From JABFRG01 sp038210445 (lineage in GTDB: Bacteria; Myxococcota_A; Polyangia; Polyangiales; Polyangiaceae): 64,000 bases of DNA. Below are positions 1 through 11,883 of this stretch, piece by piece (the stretch's first letter is position 1; every line of letters begins with the position of its first letter). The notes under the pieces are model-generated. The model was not told the origin of the DNA, did no database searches, and saw nothing but the letters and a program-made list of their open reading frames with translations. The stretch covers positions 32,847-96,846 of the forward strand of contig JBBQWQ010000027.1 in the NCBI GenBank assembly GCA_038210445.1, written 5' to 3'. Made by a program: the position numbers and the translations under genes.

Positions 1-647
1 TGCGCGACATGGGCAACACCTACAACTCGGCGCTGCTGGACGACGACGGCGCGCTCTCGCAGCCGTACGACAAGATGCGTCTCCTCGCGTTCGGTGAGCA
101 GGTCCCCTTCGCCGACCAAATTCCCTGGCTCCGCAAGACCTTCACCCGCGACATCGCGCTGGCCCCCGGAGAGCGCAACGTTCTCTTGCGCAAGGGTCCG
201 TTCAGCCTGGGCGTCCTCAACTGCTTCGAAGACACGCTCACCGCCTCCGGACGCGACGCCGCGCGCCAAGGCGAGCGCGACGCCGCGAACCTCCTGGTCA
301 ACGTCACCAACGATGCTTGGTTCTTCGGAAGCATCGAGCCCGATCTGCACGAACAACTCAGCGTGGTCCGCGCCGTCGAGACGCGACTCGATTTCGTGCG
401 CGCCGTCAACCGCGGTCCGCTCTCGCTGGTGAGCGCCAGCGGCAAGCTCCTGGTGCGGCAAAAGCTCGACGAGCCCAACGTGCTGGTGCTCGACGTGGCG
501 CTCTACGACCACGAGCCCACGCTGTACGTTCGCTTCGGCGACGCGCCGCTGGCCCTCCTGTTCGCGCTGGTGGTGGCCTTTGGCTTCGCGCGGACCGTCC
601 GCGGTCGGCGCTCGCAGGAGCGCGATGGGAGCCCTTTTCCCCGGTAG
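1..647 (+). CDS. lnt: Apolipoprotein N-acyltransferase, C-terminal part (5' end outside window)
   Basis: The open frame enters from the left edge and gives about 215 residues of the nitrilase-type domain of Lnt, which adds the third acyl chain to lipoproteins at the inner membrane. The motif YDKMRLLAFGE holds the expected catalytic Lys and an essential Glu, and LNCFED holds the nucleophilic Cys followed by Glu. The first catalytic Glu would lie upstream, outside the window. A hydrophobic segment near the end (LALLFALVVAFGF) matches the C-terminal membrane anchor of the family. The window codes for many putative lipoproteins that would be its substrates. Confidence 0.93.
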   Translation, partial: RDMGNTYNSALLDDDGALSQPYDKMRLLAFGEQVPFADQIPWLRKTFTRDIALAPGERNVLLRKGPFSLGVLNCFEDTLTASGRDAARQGERDAANLLVNVTNDAWFFGSIEPDLHEQLSVVRAVETRLDFVRAVNRGPLSLVSASGKLLVRQKLDEPNVLVLDVALYDHEPTLYVRFGDAPLALLFALVVAFGFARTVRGRRSQERDGSPFPR

Positions 648-661
648 CGTCACGCGCGTCG

Positions 662-750
662 CCCCCACCCTGTGTCATCCCGAGCGGAGCGAGGGAGCCC
701 CTTCCCAGGGCGCGCAGGTGATTCGTATGTCCCCCGCTTCGCGGGAGGGG
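662..750 (+). repeat. Hairpin repeat element, copy 1
   Basis: First of two closely spaced copies. Parts in order: CATCCCGAGCGGAGCGAGGG (676-695), a spacer, GCGCAGGTGATTCGTATGT (712-730), and a GC-rich hairpin built on CCCGC-TTC-GCGGG (734-746). It lies just after the lnt stop in non-coding DNA. Its first block resembles the short dispersed repeats common in intergenic DNA of high-GC genomes. Confidence 0.75.
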
Positions 751-781
751 AGGCGAGACGCGGGCGCCGCGCGCTTCGCGC

Positions 782-883
782 CCCCACCCAGTGTCATCCC
801 GAGCGGAGCGAGGGAGCCCCGCTGCGGTTGCTTTCGCAGTGCGCGCAGGTGATTCGCATGTACCCTCCCGCTTCGCGGGAGGG
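782..883 (+). repeat. Hairpin repeat element, copy 2
   Basis: Second copy in the same orientation, 31 bp after the first. CATCCCGAGCGGAGCGAGGG recurs at 795-814, GCGCAGGTGATTCGCATGT at 843-861 with one base changed, and the final hairpin is a perfect 9-bp stem, CCCTCCCGC/GCGGGAGGG (863-871/875-883), with a TTC loop. It sits between the convergent lnt and HAD genes, so the hairpin could also help stop transcription from both sides. No T-run follows it. Confidence 0.75.
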
Positions 884-894
884 CCTAAGCGCAG

Positions 895-1548
895 CTACCA
901 GCGCTCGATGCGCCAGCCCCTGCGAAGGGCCTCTCGACGAAGGCGAGGGTCCGGGTTCACCACCACCGGTTCTGCCACGTACTCGAGCAGCGGGAGGTCG
1001 GTGTACGAATCGCTGTAGAATACAGACTCTCTCAGCGCAAAACCGAGCGCATCGGCCAGCCGCTGGGCGCGAACGATCTTGCCGGGCCCGTAGCAGAGCG
1101 GACTCTCCGGCAGGCCGGTGAAAACGCCCTGCGCGTCGCGCGCGAGCTCGCTCGCCACCACGTGTTCGATGCCCAAGAGACGCGCGAGCGGAAGGGCAAC
1201 GTAGCGGGTCGCGCCGGTGACGATGGCCACCAGGTCGCCGCGATGCTGGTGATGAAGGACGGCGTGCCTTCCGGCGTCGGCGACGTGCGGAGCGACATAC
1301 CGCGGAAACCACGCGTCGCAACGCGCTTGGAGGTCGGTCTCTCGAGTGCCGGCTAGGGTCGCCACGGCGCGACGCGCCACCGCTTCGGCGTCGATGACGC
1401 CGAAGGTGTATTGTGCGACCCAGAAGGTGACGCGGGCGAGATCGAGAAGCGAGGCTTCGCCTATCTCGCGCTGGTAGCGCACGTAGAGAGAAGCGGTCTC
1501 GCGGCGTACCAGCGTGCGATCCATGTCGAAGAGCGCGGCCCGAGGCAT
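895..1548 (-). CDS. HAD-superfamily (IB type) phosphatase
   Basis: 217 residues. Motif I FDMDRTLVRR (DxDxT) is at the N-terminus, motif II (Thr) at VTGATRY, a conserved Lys at GPGKIVRAQRL, and motif IV at YSDSYTDLPLLE. This layout is that of the SerB/CicA-like IB subfamily, phosphomonoesterases acting on small phosphorylated molecules such as phosphoserine. The substrate cannot be told from sequence. The ATG at 1548 is chosen because motif I must lie near the start and it falls 7 bp after the stop of the upstream gene, which implies co-transcription. Confidence 0.85.
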   Translation of the reverse strand: MPRAALFDMDRTLVRRETASLYVRYQREIGEASLLDLARVTFWVAQYTFGVIDAEAVARRAVATLAGTRETDLQARCDAWFPRYVAPHVADAGRHAVLHHQHRGDLVAIVTGATRYVALPLARLLGIEHVVASELARDAQGVFTGLPESPLCYGPGKIVRAQRLADALGFALRESVFYSDSYTDLPLLEYVAEPVVVNPDPRLRREALRRGWRIERW

Positions 1549-1555
1549 GGTCGAT

Positions 1556-1984
1556 TCAGCGTGGGCTGCCCAGCTCGACCGTCGGAATGGTGATGACCCC
1601 GGGCGTCGATACGGGCGCGGTAACGGCCGGCACCGGCCCCGTGACAACGGCGGCGGGAGGCGCGAACGGCGCAGACGGCGCAGATGCGACCGGTGCCGGT
1701 GAAAGCAGGCTGCCCACTTTGAGCCCACCGAAGATGGCCCCACCCACCAAGAGCACCAGCACGATGCCCCACACCACCGAACGCAGGGCGCTCGCCGGGG
1801 GCGCTTCTTCGGGCACGGCGAGCGCAGGGTCGAACGCCTCGGGCGGCAAGGGCGGCGGCGCGTGGCGTGCCGGACCGTCGTCCGGGAGCTCCTCCACCAA
1901 GGCCTCGAGGACGTCCGAGCGATCGATCTGGATGGTCGCGTTGGGGTTCGCGTCCGACTTCTTCACACCCCCATGTTGCCTCAA
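1556..1984 (-). CDS. Small single-pass membrane protein of unknown function
   Basis: Up to 142 residues. There is a charged N-terminus (QIDRSDVLEALVEELPDDG), a Pro-rich stretch, one membrane segment (VVWGIVLVLLVGGAIFGG, around residues 69-86), and a Pro/Ala/Val-rich tail presumably outside the cytoplasm. No enzymatic motif is visible. The start is uncertain: TTG at 1984 or GTG at 1966. It lies directly before the HAD phosphatase and probably shares its transcript. I do not recognise the family. Confidence 0.6.
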   Translation of the reverse strand: MRQHGGVKKSDANPNATIQIDRSDVLEALVEELPDDGPARHAPPPLPPEAFDPALAVPEEAPPASALRSVVWGIVLVLLVGGAIFGGLKVGSLLSPAPVASAPSAPFAPPAAVVTGPVPAVTAPVSTPGVITIPTVELGSPR

Positions 1985-2029
1985 AGGGGGTGCGGATGGA
2001 CAGTCTTGGCGCGTTATTTCTTCGCGCCC

Positions 2030-2929
2030 CTACAAAACCGAGGCCCACTGCGCGCCGCAGCGCTCGTAGGCGCCGCGAAGCCGATGGGTCTGCGCTTCGC
2101 GGAGCGGCCCACGGCCCACCGATTCGATGGCGTCCAGGAAGTGCTCGATGCGCGCGGTGGCCACCAAAGCCGAGCTCACGCCGCCGGTGTACGCCGCGAA
2201 ACGAATCGCGGTGTCGGCCCAGGGAGCCCACTCGTTCTCGAGCGCGCCGGTTTCGCGCACCAGAGCCTGGAGTCGGTCCCAGTAGTTGGCGAGGTCCGAG
2301 CGGTTGGGCCGGGTTCGTTGGCGCCAGGGCGCAGTGCCCAGCGCGCGGCTGGCGATGATGCCCTTGCCTCGCTCCATGGCGATGCGCACCGCGCCGCGAA
2401 GCGCTTCCTGATCGAGAATGCTGATGGAGCACGCGACGACGTCGAGCGCGTCGCAATCTGCGGCCCACAGCAGGGCGGCGCCGTCGCCCGCGTAGCCGAT
2501 GGCCCGCACCTTGCCGGTCTCGCGCGCCCTCACAAGAGGCTCGATGAGCTCGCCGGAGACCAGCTTCTCGATGCCGCAACCGTGGAGGAGGAACACGTCG
2601 AGCGCGTCTCGCTGCAACGTGGCGCGCGCGCGCTCGATGCCCGCGGTGACGGCTTCCGGCGTCCAGTCCGATACCCCGTCGACGCCATAGCCGCCCTTGA
2701 CCACCACCGTGACCTGCTCGCTCCTGCCGCGGAGGGCCTTGCCGATGCGGCGCTCCGATTCGCCATAGCTGCGCGCGGTATCGACCAAACGCACCCCTCG
2801 CTCCAACGCCGCGTGCACCAGGCGCTCGGCATACACGTCGGAGAGCGCGGGATCTCCCAGCGGCCCACCACCAAGCCCCAGCGAAGAAGCCGGAAGACCG
2901 CATCGGCCCAGTGACGTTTCGGGAATCAT
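2030..2929 (-). CDS. Aldo/keto reductase
   Basis: 299 residues, close to the usual family length. The catalytic tetrad is readable: Asp and Tyr in DTARSYGESE, Lys in VVVKGGYG, and His in VFLLHGCG. Members reduce aldehydes and ketones with NADPH in a TIM-barrel fold. The substrate is not predictable. The ATG at 2929 gives a normal N-terminus (ETSLGRCGLPASSLGLGGGP). The next minus-strand gene starts 45 bp downstream, so an operon with the small membrane protein and the phosphatase is likely. Confidence 0.9.
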   Translation of the reverse strand: MIPETSLGRCGLPASSLGLGGGPLGDPALSDVYAERLVHAALERGVRLVDTARSYGESERRIGKALRGRSEQVTVVVKGGYGVDGVSDWTPEAVTAGIERARATLQRDALDVFLLHGCGIEKLVSGELIEPLVRARETGKVRAIGYAGDGAALLWAADCDALDVVACSISILDQEALRGAVRIAMERGKGIIASRALGTAPWRQRTRPNRSDLANYWDRLQALVRETGALENEWAPWADTAIRFAAYTGGVSSALVATARIEHFLDAIESVGRGPLREAQTHRLRGAYERCGAQWASVL

Positions 2930-2999
2930 GAAGTGACGCTAGCGCGGCGCGACGGCCGAAACTTTCGTGCAAGCGTCATCCTCTATCGTGGAGCCGGCG

Positions 3000-3530
3000 T
3001 CAGGCCTTTGGGCGCGGCAAATGGCCGGAGAAGGCCCGCGTCGTGCGCAAAATGGGGCTCCGGGGCATGCCAAGGCGCGCCTGCAGGTCGGCCAGCTGCG
3101 CGTCGGTGGCGAGCGCGATGTCGACCACCTCCACCTGGTCCACTGCCGTGCGGCAGATCGCGCACGAGGCGAGCACCCACACGCGTCCGCGTTCGAGGCC
3201 CACCCGCATCACGGGAAATTCCTCGAATTGCCGCGCGCCATTGCGCCCCGGCAGAGGGGCCATCGCCTGGAGCCCTTGGGGCCAGGCGGGCAAGTTCGTC
3301 GAGACGACCGCAAGCTGGCCGGAGCGCCCGCACTGCGCGGCGGAGCGTTCGGGAACCGGCGCGTTGCAGGGCGCGCCGAGCGCTGCGAGGGCGGCGGGCA
3401 ATGGCGAGGGCGGCGGGTACGCGCTCTCGGAGTCTGGTGGCGGAGGCTCGGCGGTCACGTGCTCGGTCTTGGTGCACGCGAGCGCGAGCAGGGCGAAGGC
3501 CGCCAGCGCGTGCAACGTCGGTGACTTCAT
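3000..3530 (-). CDS. Putative lipoprotein
   Basis: 176 residues. The signal sequence MKSPTLHALAAFALLALAC ends at a Cys (lipobox ALAC, weak because Leu is not at -3). A Pro/Glu-rich linker and a globular region of about 120 residues follow, with a CAICRTAVDQ motif that could be redox-active or metal-binding. The ATG at 3530 overlaps the stop of the upstream receiver-EAL gene (ATGA), a sign of translational coupling, and is preferred over an earlier in-frame start. No family recognised. Its position suggests a role linked to the signalling operon. Confidence 0.65.
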   Translation of the reverse strand: MKSPTLHALAAFALLALACTKTEHVTAEPPPPDSESAYPPPSPLPAALAALGAPCNAPVPERSAAQCGRSGQLAVVSTNLPAWPQGLQAMAPLPGRNGARQFEEFPVMRVGLERGRVWVLASCAICRTAVDQVEVVDIALATDAQLADLQARLGMPRSPILRTTRAFSGHLPRPKA

Positions 3531-4708
3531 CGGCCCCATGTGAGACTGGGGATCTCGAAGTCGGGCGAGGGCCGCGCCAGGCAGTATCCCTGACCGTAGT
3601 CGCACCCCAGGGTACGAATCGCGTCGAGCTCCTCGGGCGTCTCGATGCCTTCTGCCACCACTTCGATGGTGAGGCTACGACAGAGATCCATCATCGACTC
3701 GATGAGCCGGTACTTCATCGGGTCACGGTGGACGTTGCGCACCAGGCTCATGTCGAGCTTCACGATCTCGGGCTCCAGCACCGAGAAGCTGTTGAGCCCG
3801 GCATACCCTGCCCCGAGGTCATCGAGGGCCAGCCGGTAGCCCATGCCGCGCAAGCTCCGAACCCTGTCCTTGGCGTCGCCGACGCTGTCGAGCGACGCGC
3901 GCTCGGTAATCTCGAGGACGATGCGCTTGGCGAAACAGGAGAGCGGTGCGTCTTGAGAGTAGAGGAAAGGGTCGAGGAGCTCCGCGGTGTGCAGGTTGAT
4001 GAACATCAGCATGTCGTCGCGCGGCGCGATGGGAATCGCCTCGCTTACCAGGGCGCGAACGCGTTGCCCGAGCTCCGCCTGCCTCCCCAGGCGCTCGGCC
4101 GCGCTGAGCACGTCGGCCGGTGACGACATGTCGGGCTCGCGGGAGCGGAGGAGCGCCTCGTAGCCGGCGATGCTGCGTCGGCGCAGATCGATGATCGGCT
4201 GAAAGACCATACGCATGCCCGATAGCGCGCGCTCGAACGAACGCGAGAGCGACGACATGTCCGAAGGGCTCGACCCTGGCTGCGCGCAGATGTGCAGCGC
4301 ATCGCGCTTTAGCCGCGCCAGCTGCCCCAAGGTGAAGGCGCGCTCCACGCTCTTCTGGAGCGCATCCATGGTGACCGGCTTTTCAAGGTACTGGTGCGCC
4401 CCCAGCTCCACCGCCTCGATGGCGGTCTGGATGGTGGGGTTGCCGGTAACGAGGATGACGGGGATGTCGACGTCGTAGGCCTTCACCATGCGCAGCACTT
4501 CGACGCCCGAGCCGCCGGGCAGGCCGATGTCACAGACCACCACCGAGACGCCACCGTTCATCACGCGATGCGAGGCGCTCTGCAGGTCGGTCGCCAGCAG
4601 CACCTCGAAGTCGAGTCGCTCCAGAATTTTGCGGAAGGCTCGGGCTACCGCGGGCTCGTCGTCGACGACAAGGACTCGCCGCACCGTAGCGGAAGGGGAC
4701 AAGCTCAT
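3527..4708 (-). CDS. Response regulator with EAL c-di-GMP phosphodiesterase domain
   Basis: 393 residues. The receiver domain (about 1-125) has acidic residues in VLVVDDEP, the phospho-acceptor Asp in VVVCDIGLPG and Lys in YLEKPV. The EAL domain (about 155-390) keeps YEALLR, INLHTAEL, EITERAS, DDLGAGYAG, KLDMSL, EGIET and QGY, the metal and catalytic positions expected of an active phosphodiesterase; the usual DDFGTG is here DDLGAG. AAGGGG lies 7 nt before the ATG at 4708, which is preferred over the in-frame GTG at 4744. It follows the hybrid kinase gene by 37 bp, and that kinase is the natural candidate for its phosphodonor. Confidence 0.92.
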   Translation of the reverse strand: MSLSPSATVRRVLVVDDEPAVARAFRKILERLDFEVLLATDLQSASHRVMNGGVSVVVCDIGLPGGSGVEVLRMVKAYDVDIPVILVTGNPTIQTAIEAVELGAHQYLEKPVTMDALQKSVERAFTLGQLARLKRDALHICAQPGSSPSDMSSLSRSFERALSGMRMVFQPIIDLRRRSIAGYEALLRSREPDMSSPADVLSAAERLGRQAELGQRVRALVSEAIPIAPRDDMLMFINLHTAELLDPFLYSQDAPLSCFAKRIVLEITERASLDSVGDAKDRVRSLRGMGYRLALDDLGAGYAGLNSFSVLEPEIVKLDMSLVRNVHRDPMKYRLIESMMDLCRSLTIEVVAEGIETPEELDAIRTLGCDYGQGYCLARPSPDFEIPSLTWGR

Positions 4709-4745
4709 GGGTGGAACCCCTTGAAGGTTGCGTTGCGTATCCACG

Positions 4746-9470
<4,725 letters not shown>

Positions 9471-9548
9471 AACCCCTCGGATTGACGAGCGTCACAGTGG
9501 ACCGCTCGGGTGTCAAGCCCACTCGAGCCATCGGTTGCCGCGCGCGCC

Positions 9549-9640
9549 GGAAGCGGAAACCCTTTGCGCGAACCGGCGTGCGCAGGGGGCGCGCTGTTTT
9601 CGCGTCCACGTGCGCAAAGGCTTTCCCGAACCCGCTTCGG
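9549..9640. repeat. Imperfect long inverted repeat upstream of the hybrid kinase
   Basis: GGAAACCCTTTGCGC (9555-9569) is mirrored by GCGCAAAGGCTTTCC (9612-9626) with one mismatch. Flanking GAAGCGG / CCGCTTC extend the symmetry after a short insertion. It sits about 80-170 bp before the kinase start in the divergent intergenic region. Function unknown: it may be a cruciform, a REP-like relic or a regulatory site. Confidence 0.5.
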
Positions 9641-9692
9641 TCGCAGCGCGGGCCCACGGGAGATCGCGCGCAAATCCCAGAACGCCAGCAAG

Positions 9693-9711
9693 TGGTTCAG
9701 TCAGTGAACCA
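9693..9711. promoter_or_regulatory. Perfect 7-bp inverted repeat, candidate operator
   Basis: TGGTTCA (9693-9699) and TGAACCA (9705-9711) are separated by 5 bp and lie about 42-60 bp before the ATG at 9753. Spacing and symmetry fit a dimeric regulator site for the small secreted protein and ferritin-like pair, but no cognate regulator is identifiable. Apart from this and the inverted repeat at 9549-9640 I see nothing in the 9471-9752 gap. Confidence 0.4.
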
Positions 9712-9752
9712 AGCGGCGCGTTCGTTGCAGTGTTCGCATGCGGAGGTTCCCC

Positions 9753-10082
9753 ATGCATCGAACATCGAACGACCCTCGAGCGACGCGACAACACACTGCG
9801 GCGACGCGATCGGACGCGGCACGAAGAGCGCTACGGATGGCCGCACAGGTTGCTGCGGTGGGGGCACTGGCCTGCGTCGGAGCGGGGGTCGCCCACGGCG
9901 AAGATCGCGCCGCGACTGCCAACCAAACGGCGACCGCGAGCGAGCACGTGGCCGACTTGCTCCGGCTTCAGCCAGAATCCAAGGGCTGCTTTCAGCCAGT
10001 AACCTGGGGTCCCCCGGCCCCCCCGGCCTTCGAGGGCGGAAGCGTGGGCGTGGCCGAGCGAGAGAGCGAGGTATGCGGGTGA
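9753..10082 (+). CDS. Small exported protein of unknown function
   Basis: 109 residues. An Arg-rich N-terminus is followed by a hydrophobic stretch (AAQVAAVGALACVGAGVAHG) that looks like a signal peptide with a likely cleavage after AHG. The mature part is short and contains CFQPVTWGPPAPPAFEGG. The ATG at 9753 has GGAGG 6 nt upstream and is chosen over the ATG at 9738. Its last 10 bases overlap the start of the ferritin-like gene, so the two are translationally linked. Family not recognised. Confidence 0.6.
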   Translation: MHRTSNDPRATRQHTAATRSDAARRALRMAAQVAAVGALACVGAGVAHGEDRAATANQTATASEHVADLLRLQPESKGCFQPVTWGPPAPPAFEGGSVGVAERESEVCG

Positions 10083-10873
10083 GCACGCTCGACCTTCGCG
10101 AACGACGTCGGTCCGCGCAGTCACGGTTGCCGACCGAGCTGGGTCTCGACGGCGTCGAGCTCGACGCCGGCGAGCGGGCGCGCGCCATCGCCAGCTGGCG
10201 CGCGCGCATGGTGAGCGAGTACGTATCGGCTCGGATTTTCTCGGCGCTGGTGCCGCAAGCCATGCGCGCGGCGTTGCCCCATCCCAGCGTGCGGGCACTC
10301 ACCCAGATGGCGACCGAAGAAGTGCGGCACGCGGAGCTTTGCGCCGAGGTGGTCCGCGGCCTGGGCGCGGAGCCGGTCGCGCCCATGCCGGAGGACCTGG
10401 CTCCGGTGCCGGAGCACCGTGACGCCGACCCTCTCGAGGCCATCCTGCGGAACGCCATCGCCGTCGGTTGCTGTAGCGAGACGGTGGCGGTGGCGCTGGT
10501 GGGCGCCGAACGGGAGCTGGCGGCAACGCCGGCGCTCGCGCGGCTGCTCCGGAGCATTCTTCGCGACGAGGTCGGCCATGCTCGGTTCGGATGGAGCCTG
10601 CTGGAGCGGAGCGCTTCGCGGCTCGACGCTGGGCAGCTGCGGCGGCTCAGCTTTCACCTGGTGACCATCTTCCGCCACCAGCTCGCGACCTATGCGCCGC
10701 TGCGCGACCTTCCAGGCGCCAGCGACGCGGCGGTCTCGGTGGGGATCATGGATGGCCCGGCGACCTTTCGGCTGGTGGCGGAGACGCTCGCACGCGTCAC
10801 CGTCCCCGGCTTGGAGCGCCACGGCCTCGAAGCCGGGCGCGCGCTGCGCGAAGCAACCTCACGCGCCGGCTGA
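10073..10873 (+). CDS. Ferritin-like di-iron protein
   Basis: 266 residues, almost entirely helical. Two ExxH iron-ligand motifs, EEVRHAELC and RDEVGHARFGW, are separated by about 90 residues as in the ferritin-like four-helix fold, with extra carboxylates on neighbouring helices. Such proteins oxidise iron or act as di-iron oxidases; which applies cannot be told. The start at 10073 overlaps the small exported protein gene. The 3' end overlaps the convergent nudC by 15 bp. Confidence 0.75.
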   Translation: MRVSTLDLRERRRSAQSRLPTELGLDGVELDAGERARAIASWRARMVSEYVSARIFSALVPQAMRAALPHPSVRALTQMATEEVRHAELCAEVVRGLGAEPVAPMPEDLAPVPEHRDADPLEAILRNAIAVGCCSETVAVALVGAERELAATPALARLLRSILRDEVGHARFGWSLLERSASRLDAGQLRRLSFHLVTIFRHQLATYAPLRDLPGASDAAVSVGIMDGPATFRLVAETLARVTVPGLERHGLEAGRALREATSRAG

Positions 10874-11749
10874 AGCCCCGGCGACCTCTTCGCACCAGGC
10901 GTCGATGAGTGCGCGCGCGATGCTCAGTTTGGGGGGGATGATGGGCAGCGCGCTCGGCGAGAACCACCGCGCTTCGGCGATCTCCCCCGGATCCAGCAGG
11001 AGGTCGCCACGCACGTACTGCGCCGTGAACCCCACCATGAGCGAGTGCGGAAAAGGCCAGGGCTGGCTGCCGAAGTAGCGCAGTTGATCGACCTCGATGC
11101 CCACCTCTTCGCGCACCTCGCGATGCAAGGTCTCTTCGAGCGACTCGCCAGCCTCCACGAACCCGGCCAGGGTGCTGAAGAAGGGCAAAGGAAAGCGCGA
11201 CGAGCGCGCGAGCAGCGCCTCGTCGCCGCGGCGTACGAGAACGATGATGGCCGGCGAGATGCGTGGGTACATGGCCAGCGCGCAGCGCGGGCAGCGAAGG
11301 CAACGCTCCTTCGGATCGCGCTCGGTGGGCGTGGCGCAGCGGCCGCAGAATCGATGGGTGTCGGCCCAGCCGGCCACTTGCAGGGCGCGCCCCGCCACCG
11401 CGAAGGTGGCCTCGTCGAAGCGGCCGAATAGCCCGCGCAAACCGACGGTGACGAAGGGCTCCCCTGGCTCCTCCTCGAGCGACAGCGCGAAGCAGTCTAC
11501 GTCGTCGTAGCGGCCAACGTAGTGCGCCGCGGCGAGGTCGAGCGCCAGCATGGTCAGGTCTGTTTCCGAGGGGAAGTCGGCAACGCCGTCGACGTCTCGA
11601 AGAATGAGGCCCTTGGTGTGCACGACGAAGAAGCGAACCCGGGGAGAAAGCGGAGAGGGCGCGACAACGCCAGGAAGGAAGGGCACGCCGTCGGAGATAG
11701 GGGGCCGCGCGCAGAATCGCAAGAGCCCCCGCCGCGGGCGACGTCGCAC
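10859..11749 (-). CDS. nudC: NAD+ diphosphatase / RNA decapping Nudix hydrolase
   Basis: Up to 296 residues. An N-terminal recognition domain is followed by a four-Cys zinc ribbon (FCGRCATPT ... RCLRCPRCA), then the Nudix box GFVEAGESLEETLHREV with REEVGIE, then SQPWPFPHSLMVGF, the signature that separates NudC from other Nudix enzymes. It splits NADH/NAD+ to NMN and AMP and in E. coli removes NAD caps from RNA. The GTG at 11749 is provisional. The NMN it makes could feed the NadM encoded about 10 kb away. Confidence 0.93.
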   Translation of the reverse strand: MRRRPRRGLLRFCARPPISDGVPFLPGVVAPSPLSPRVRFFVVHTKGLILRDVDGVADFPSETDLTMLALDLAAAHYVGRYDDVDCFALSLEEEPGEPFVTVGLRGLFGRFDEATFAVAGRALQVAGWADTHRFCGRCATPTERDPKERCLRCPRCALAMYPRISPAIIVLVRRGDEALLARSSRFPLPFFSTLAGFVEAGESLEETLHREVREEVGIEVDQLRYFGSQPWPFPHSLMVGFTAQYVRGDLLLDPGEIAEARWFSPSALPIIPPKLSIARALIDAWCEEVAGASAGA

Positions 11750-11883
11750 ATTTCGCTCCAGGCCCAGGAGTTCAGTGGCGCGCGATGGCGCAATTGCGTG
11801 TAGTCGCCCTCAATCGCGGCGACCGCGCGCCCGACGTGTGCGCGAAGGGCGATTGTGCGCAGGCGATTGTGTACCCTACCTGC

